A stretch of 64,000 bases of DNA from Castor canadensis (lineage: Eukaryota > Chordata > Mammalia > Rodentia > Castoridae). The translations under genes and the position numbers were made by a program. This document shows positions 58,421 to 64,000 of the stretch, in pieces. The notes below the pieces were generated by a model. That model had not been told where the DNA came from, made no database searches, and worked only from the letters and a program-made list of their open reading frames with translations. Location of the stretch: NCBI RefSeq assembly GCF_047511655.1, contig NC_133387.1:47608353-47672352 (forward strand), in the 5' to 3' direction. The first letter of the stretch is position 1; the number at the start of each line of letters is the position of its first letter.

Positions 58421-60234
58421 GCAAGACCACTAAAACTCCCTTGCTCTAAGTTGTCAGTAATGTTCAAATCACAAGTGTTTCCACAAAGTTGAAGTTTTCT
58501 CAATTAACAGTCAGTTTTCCTCTCTTCTTACTAAACTTACCCACTTACATTTAAGTCCTTTTGAATGTAAGTGTTACAGTTGCAAACCTAAGGCAAGGTA
58601 AATAAGCTTATTGACATAGGATGCACCCCTATAGGCACTTCACATCTGATGCAACTTTCTTTACAAAGACTTGATTTGACAGCAGTGATTGTACAGGATG
58701 GAGACTTTATTGAGTAGTTGAACCTCCAAATGGGCTGATGTGAGAATTGGGAGTAGGTGGCAGGTGGTAGATTTAGCAGAGAAAAATGCAGGTACCCATT
58801 TGAGTTTGAATTTCAGATAAACAACGACTTATTATTAGTTTTTAGTTTAGGTATGGAATACTTATATTTTTAATAAAAGCATGGAATTTGGTATTTAGTT
58901 ATACTCACATATCATTCACTGTCTGTAGTTCAGATTTAATTGGAAACCAGTGATCATAAGGAATGTGTCTGTCTGTCCAAGTGCAGTACATTCCGCCTTT
59001 CAAACCTTGAGAGTCTTTCTAAAAAGCCCCATGCTCCCAGCTCCCCGTGGGAAAGGCTTTTCAGAGGAAACTGGGAGGACAGAGGCCTTTTATTTGTCTT
59101 TTTGCTCTAATCTGGTGTTTACTGTTTAATTCTTCAATTATTAGAGATGGTCCTTTGGGCAGTGAAGTTATTTCCGTCCCTTAGGATATCCACTTCAATT
59201 TCAACTTCAACTTGAATTTCAGATAAACAAGGAATAATTTTTTTGTGTAAGTGTGTCCCAGATGGATAAATATAATCAAAGTTGTCTTCTTTCCTTCTGA
59301 ATTGTGACTGCCTAAGGTTCTCAAGGGGAGGATGGTGCTCCACACCCACCTTTTTTTCCCCTCCCTCCTTGAGCACTAAAGGAAAAAGTAGAAAATAAGC
59401 AAGGATTCCCAGGCTATTTGCTCCTCGTTGCAAGATCAAGCCTTGGATGAATCACGAAACATGAGTGCATTGGAGACTTCAGAGTGGGCAGGAAATCCCA
59501 AACAATTGTCTAAACATTTTGCTCAATGCCTGATATCTTTTATGACAGCACCAGCAACAAGCTCTGTGGTCTGTTTTGGAACACTTCAGAAGGGGCAGCC
59601 TTTTTAATCACCATCCTCCTTATCATTTACTTCTTGCTGGTCGTTGTGTCCACAGTGTAGAAAGTTCTTACAGTAAACCAAAATGGACATTTCTGAATTT
59701 AGAAAAAAGAATGCCCTTTTCCTTTTATGCCTTCATTCAGTCTATATATATGTATCTTTCTTTCTCTATTACACATGCAAATACTGAAGTTTGGAGAGGT
59801 GACCTCATTAATTGAACAGGTAATTCTTAAGTGCTCTAAGCCAGGTTTTCTGATTCCAAGTACAATTTGTCCTAGTTGGGCTCAGCCTCCAAGCCATTGA
59901 ACAAACTTGCCAGGTTTACATGTCTGAGCACACATTCCTAGTTAGCAGGGCCCAAGAGGTGAGTTCCAAAGGGCCTCATACGTCTGTATATAAAAGATAA
60001 AGGCCTGTTTGTATATGTCTTGTACATAGAAGATAAAACCACATCAGTGTTTTATGAATTCAAAGGTGGTGAGATATGGCACAGTTTAAGGACTAATAGT
60101 AACTCTGTGTCCGTTGTGCTCAAAACTTAGTGGCGCTCTTACATAGTACGTCCTTCGGCTGCTCTCCATGAGGCAAGATAGTAAGTCTGCTTCTTCCAGA
60201 ATGAAAGAAGTAGTATTAATTTCATGTTAATTAC
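58421..60234. other. Intronic, no exon seen
   Basis: Unique sequence in PON2 intron 1. A 101-codon minus-strand open segment (59,134-59,439) has no recognisable family. Confidence 0.5.
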
Positions 60235-60470
60235 TGTTGAGAATCCATGCTTTGTGGCCAGATAGCCTGGATTCAGTCACACCTGTATTTACCTTACCTC
60301 TGGACCGATTACTTCACCTTTCTAGGTTGCAGTGTCCTCATCTATAGGATGGGTGACTACCTGCTCCACAGTGGGATTCTGAGACATAAATGACCTCATT
60401 CACTTAAGGCACTTAGCATAGTGTCAGGCACATAGTAATGTAAGCTCAAAAGTTATCTATGGTAGTGAAT
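60235..60470 (+). repeat. MIR element, near full length
   Basis: Carries the MIR order: tgtggccagatagcctggattc, ccgattacttcacctttctaggttgcagtgtcctcatctataggatgg, and aaggcacttagcatagtgtcaggcacatagtaatg. Ancient mammalian tRNA-derived SINE in PON2 intron 1. Confidence 0.85.
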
Positions 60471-60559
60471 TCAAGTGAGGTTTCTTCAACTTTTTGTGCC
60501 ATAGATCCTTTTGCAGTCTGGTGAAATAGCCTTGACTCTTTCTTAATATCTTTTGTTTT

Positions 60560-60645
60560 CAGTGGTGGGAATGGAAAACCAGAGCCTCCTGCATGCTAGG
60601 CAAGAATATTACCACCGAGCCATATCTCCAGCTCCAGCATCATAT
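60560..60645 (-). repeat. ID-like SINE in PON2 intron 1
   Basis: aaccagagcctcctgcatgctaggcaagaatattaccaccgagccatatctcc. Minus orientation, diverged. Confidence 0.7.
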
Positions 60646-62732
60646 TTAAATGCATAAACTATAAATCAGAAGAAACTAATCACACTTAAATACCACTACC
60701 AAACTATTCTAAAATCAAATTTGTGATATAATAGCATGAGCTTTTTTTTTTAATAGATCTGGAGGTAGCTAAATACTTGGTAGTAGATATTTCAAAGCAA
60801 TGATGAGTATAAATGGTATTTTGAGTTATCCGCAACTGACATGTAATGTATCACTAGGTGTAATTTTTACTAGTAACAGAGTCACAGGTATTACTAATAG
60901 TAGGCATTGTGAGTTTTGCCCAGATGCATCATCAAAGGAAACACTTAACTTCATTTACAGATTTAACTAGGGATTTATATTTTTCTCCACCCAAGTTCTT
61001 GAATTCCTAAATTCTACCCATGGAATTCTTGAGGGTTACTGGGCCCAGATAAGAACCCTGATATTTTTCCCGGTAAGATCATCTGGAGCATGATGCCTGC
61101 CCCATTAAAGGAAGCCAGTGTCTGTTCTTTCCTATATCATGTCTACACAGGCTTGTAACTCAAAGGAAAATAACTGCATTGTGCTGAAAAAGAGAAAAAA
61201 GAGCCTAGAGCAAAGAAGGCACAGGTGTTTCATCTTGAGTGTCAGTTTTAATAAATTGTAATGGTTGTTGGAACAAGCGTCTAAGGAGTGCTGTGATTGA
61301 CTAGTGATGCCTTCTTGATGGCAACCTGGCCTCAGGCATGCCATCTGAGGTCCAGAACGTTCATATGCTATGGTTATACAGTGTTAGGGAGCAAAAGGCT
61401 GTAGAAAAGGAAAATGATTTTCCTTCTCTCACCTCATTCTTATTTGTGTCTATGCCATTTTTCACATGAATACTTAAGGTCTTTGATCTCCTAGTCCAAA
61501 GAGGTTTGTACAGTTTTCTGTATTCCCCAAACTTTTTTTTTCCTTTTCTGCATAGCAGTTTTATGAATAATTTACAAACAGTCATGCCAAAGGTCACCAG
61601 TCAGGAACTACTCCATGTACAATGGCAGAAAACCCAATCGGTGAAGCAGAAGCTTCACATGATGCTACAAAATGGGGCATGGGCTGAAAACTAGTATTCT
61701 CATTGCAGTCTCTTTATAGAATGTACACTGAGAAAGTCAAAATATATTTACAGTCATTTCAAATGGGCACTACCAACATATTTAATAAAAAAAAAATCCT
61801 GTTTCATTGCCTGCTTCTTTTAAAGAGAATTTTAAAATACATAGTAAGGAAATAATTGCATTCTTAATATGAAAGCATTTATAACTTATAGTCATGGTCA
61901 ATTAGTTCTGAGTATCTATAATGTAAAAGTTGTTAAAATGTAAAGTGAGTATTTCCTTTCTCATTAGAAAATCAACTAAAAAGATTACCTTTATAAAACC
62001 TTTGGTCCCTAAGCATTACGATCTGAATGTCCCATTTTGAAATGTCACTGAAAACACCTGACAGTGCCAGTGTGCTGTGAGGCCAGGTCTTTCCCCAAAC
62101 TTCTTAAATCATTGGGAATGCTTTCAGCTGCAAGTAACATTCGTCAGATTAGTGATAGCTTACACAAATAGGGATTTGTTTTTCTTGTATGATTGTATGA
62201 CAAAAGCTCTGTAGGTGGACCACTCTGGTTTGCTTGCAGTCAGTGATAACATAAAGGAACTAGATTCTGCCTATATTTTCATGCTTTAACACTTGCTGTT
62301 GACTTTACAGCCTCATCCTTACCAAGGATGCAGAACAGCTGCTGTCATCTCCAGCACTATATTTGTGTTAAACTTGTGAAGAAGGAAGGATGGCGATTCT
62401 AGCTAGCTATCTTCTTGTGTCTGTGCTTTCTATCTGGAACAAAAATATCTTTTCCCCAAATTTGAGTCATAGGATTATACCTAGCTACAAAGGAGGTTGA
62501 AAACACATGGCTCAGCCACCCCTGCAGTGGAGAGGGCAAAAGAGAAAGGGATGGAAAGGGGTGGGCTTTAGTTCTGTTAGCCTCACAGGTCTACCACCTT
62601 AGAATATAGAATTCTGTTAACAAGCAGAGAACTGATAGTTCTGCCAGAAAAAAAGGTCTGGCAGTTGTCTGTAGAAGGAATTTGGAAGTCTTGATGGGCT
62701 GCAAAGGATCGAAGCAAAGTCCTATTGTGTGT

Positions 62733-62758
62733 ATGTATATATATATATATATATATAA
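62733..62758. repeat. (AT)n microsatellite
   Basis: gtatgtatatatatat run in PON2 intron 1. Confidence 0.9.
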
Positions 62759-63139
62759 AATAAAGAAACGCCAAGGGAAAATTATTTGATTAACTAAAAG
62801 TCATCCACAGCCCTATGTAACCCTTCAGTTTTAGTAGCTGGCAGTCTGCTTATCTAAAGATGATATCGTACAAACAAATACCCCATAGTAAGCTGTTCAG
62901 ACACATCTGAACATGTTACTTTGAACAGATTGTGTTTAATCACATAGCTTATTTTTGAGAAAGGTAGACGGTAATTGCAATTATTCCTATTTTTGAATAG
63001 TCCAGTAAGCATAATAAATAAGTTATACAAAATTAACATCCAAACCAACACATGATACTTGATGTACAAATCACAGTTATGACCCATTGATTTGTATCTA
63101 CGTGTTTCTGGAGTCATACAATGTTAGTACAATCAACCT

Positions 63140-63235
63140 TGGCAGTCTTCTAGGTTCACCCTTATTGTATCCATAAAGAAGACTGAGACCTGTAGAGATT
63201 CACTGACCCACCAAAGATCATGGCAGTGTTACTGC
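63140..63235 (-). repeat. MIR-like fragment
   Basis: ccataaagaagactgagacctgtagagattcactgaccc, complement of the MIR core. Confidence 0.5.
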
Positions 63236-64000
63236 AAAGACAACAACACAGATCACTTCACTCCTGTCTGAGAAAGATTCAGAGCACTTGGTACAGCTGC
63301 CTCTCGTTTTAGCTTGTTCCAGCTCTTCCTCACTGAGTTGAACTTTGGGAAAAGTTGCCTCTGATTGTCTGAGTTGGTTCTATCATTTCTTAAGCTGGGG
63401 GTGATGGTATGCAATTCATTGGGCTAGTTGAAGAATTGAGTGACTTAATTGAGGTAAATCACTTAAAATAGGCAGATTTAGACTAGTGGTAAATAGTAGC
63501 TATTATTGATTTCCTTTGAATCACCTGTGCTTATCATCCCCACCACCATTACTATTACTACTACCACTGCATAGAATATATGTAATATAATGTATAAAGT
63601 ATAATATAACATATTTCCTTTTAAATTATTCCTAGGACATGTAGGAGTAAGATTTACTGTATTTTCATTGCTTTACTTTTGAGTTTCTTTATTTGAATTT
63701 TTATTGTATTTACATATTATTTATTTGCATTATTGCTATATTTCAAGTAATGTAATACTATTTGAGTTCAGGTTTCCAAAGGTGTACTGATTACAATCTG
63801 TTTAGAAACTTTGTAAATGGTATGAATTGTCAGAATGTACAGGTGGCATAAACTCACTGGTCATTCTGCATTATGGAGGCCCAGACTGCCTTCCATTTTT
63901 CTGAGAATCCATTAGCCAGTGTCTGGAAGTGAGAAGCTGTTAGAGATTTGAATAGGAGAGGGACAGGTAGCGAATTGCTATTTGCCTCTTAAATGTGTGC

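Larger units (their letters stand above)
55060..64000 (+). other. PON2: PON2 intron 1 (incomplete)
   Basis: Starts at the gtaggt donor after exon 1 and runs past the window end. I looked for the exon 2 coding segment that follows in the family and did not find it, so the intron is at least 8.9 kb. It holds the 3' half of the CpG island, a MER5-like fragment, B1/ID/composite SINEs, an old minus-strand L1 and a near full-length MIR. All are listed separately. Confidence 0.75.
60646..64000. other. Intronic, no exon seen
   Basis: AT-rich intron sequence with an (AT)n run and a MIR-like fragment. I searched for a PON2 exon 2-like coding segment with flanking splice sites and found none. Confidence 0.5.

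Overview
This is vertebrate nuclear DNA, AT-rich, CpG-poor and packed with interspersed repeats. Many SINEs join an Alu/B1-like (7SL-type) monomer to a tRNA/ID-like monomer, and stand-alone ID-like and B1-like copies are also present. That combination points to a rodent. The exact form of the composite SINE and of the young L1 3' end suggests Castorimorpha (a beaver-like genome), but that is recognition, not proof.

Only one cellular gene is recognisable. The promoter CpG island (about 54.77-55.23 kb) and first coding exon (54,986-55,059, + strand) of paraoxonase 2 (PON2) are present, followed by about 8.9 kb of its intron 1 to the window end. Exon 2 is not visible. In known mammalian maps ASB4 lies divergently upstream of PON2, so the first 54 kb is most simply the ASB4-PON2 intergenic interval. 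I could not find an ASB4 exon in it.

The intergenic region is a repeat graveyard. 1-14 kb: mostly unique, old DNA with scattered MIR, MER5-like and L2-like relics. 14-19.4 kb: an ancient L1 on the + strand, broken by SINEs, by an L1 tail and by a MaLR (MLT1-type) LTR. 24.1-31.9 kb: an endogenous retrovirus (class I/gamma-like) on the minus strand with two LTRs, a 5-bp target duplication, a tRNA-Glu-like primer site, a polypurine tract and decayed gag-pro-pol pieces but no recognisable env. It was inserted into what looks like an old L1 3' end and was itself later hit by a younger 5'-truncated L1 with its own 15-bp duplication. 32-37 kb: more ancient L1. 37.5-45.9 kb: a second young truncated L1 and four LTR or LTR-like elements, one with a perfect 5-bp duplication. 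46.8-49.7 kb: an old minus-strand L1.

PON2 intron 1 carries another old minus-strand L1 (56.6-58.4 kb), several SINEs, one of which is split by a roughly 90-bp L1 tail, and a well-preserved MIR. No structural RNA gene and no CRISPR array was seen. Two short unexplained reading frames (22.6 kb and 33.7 kb) and a CCAAT/TATA-bearing LTR-like block (45.3-45.9 kb) are the parts least explained by known repeat classes.
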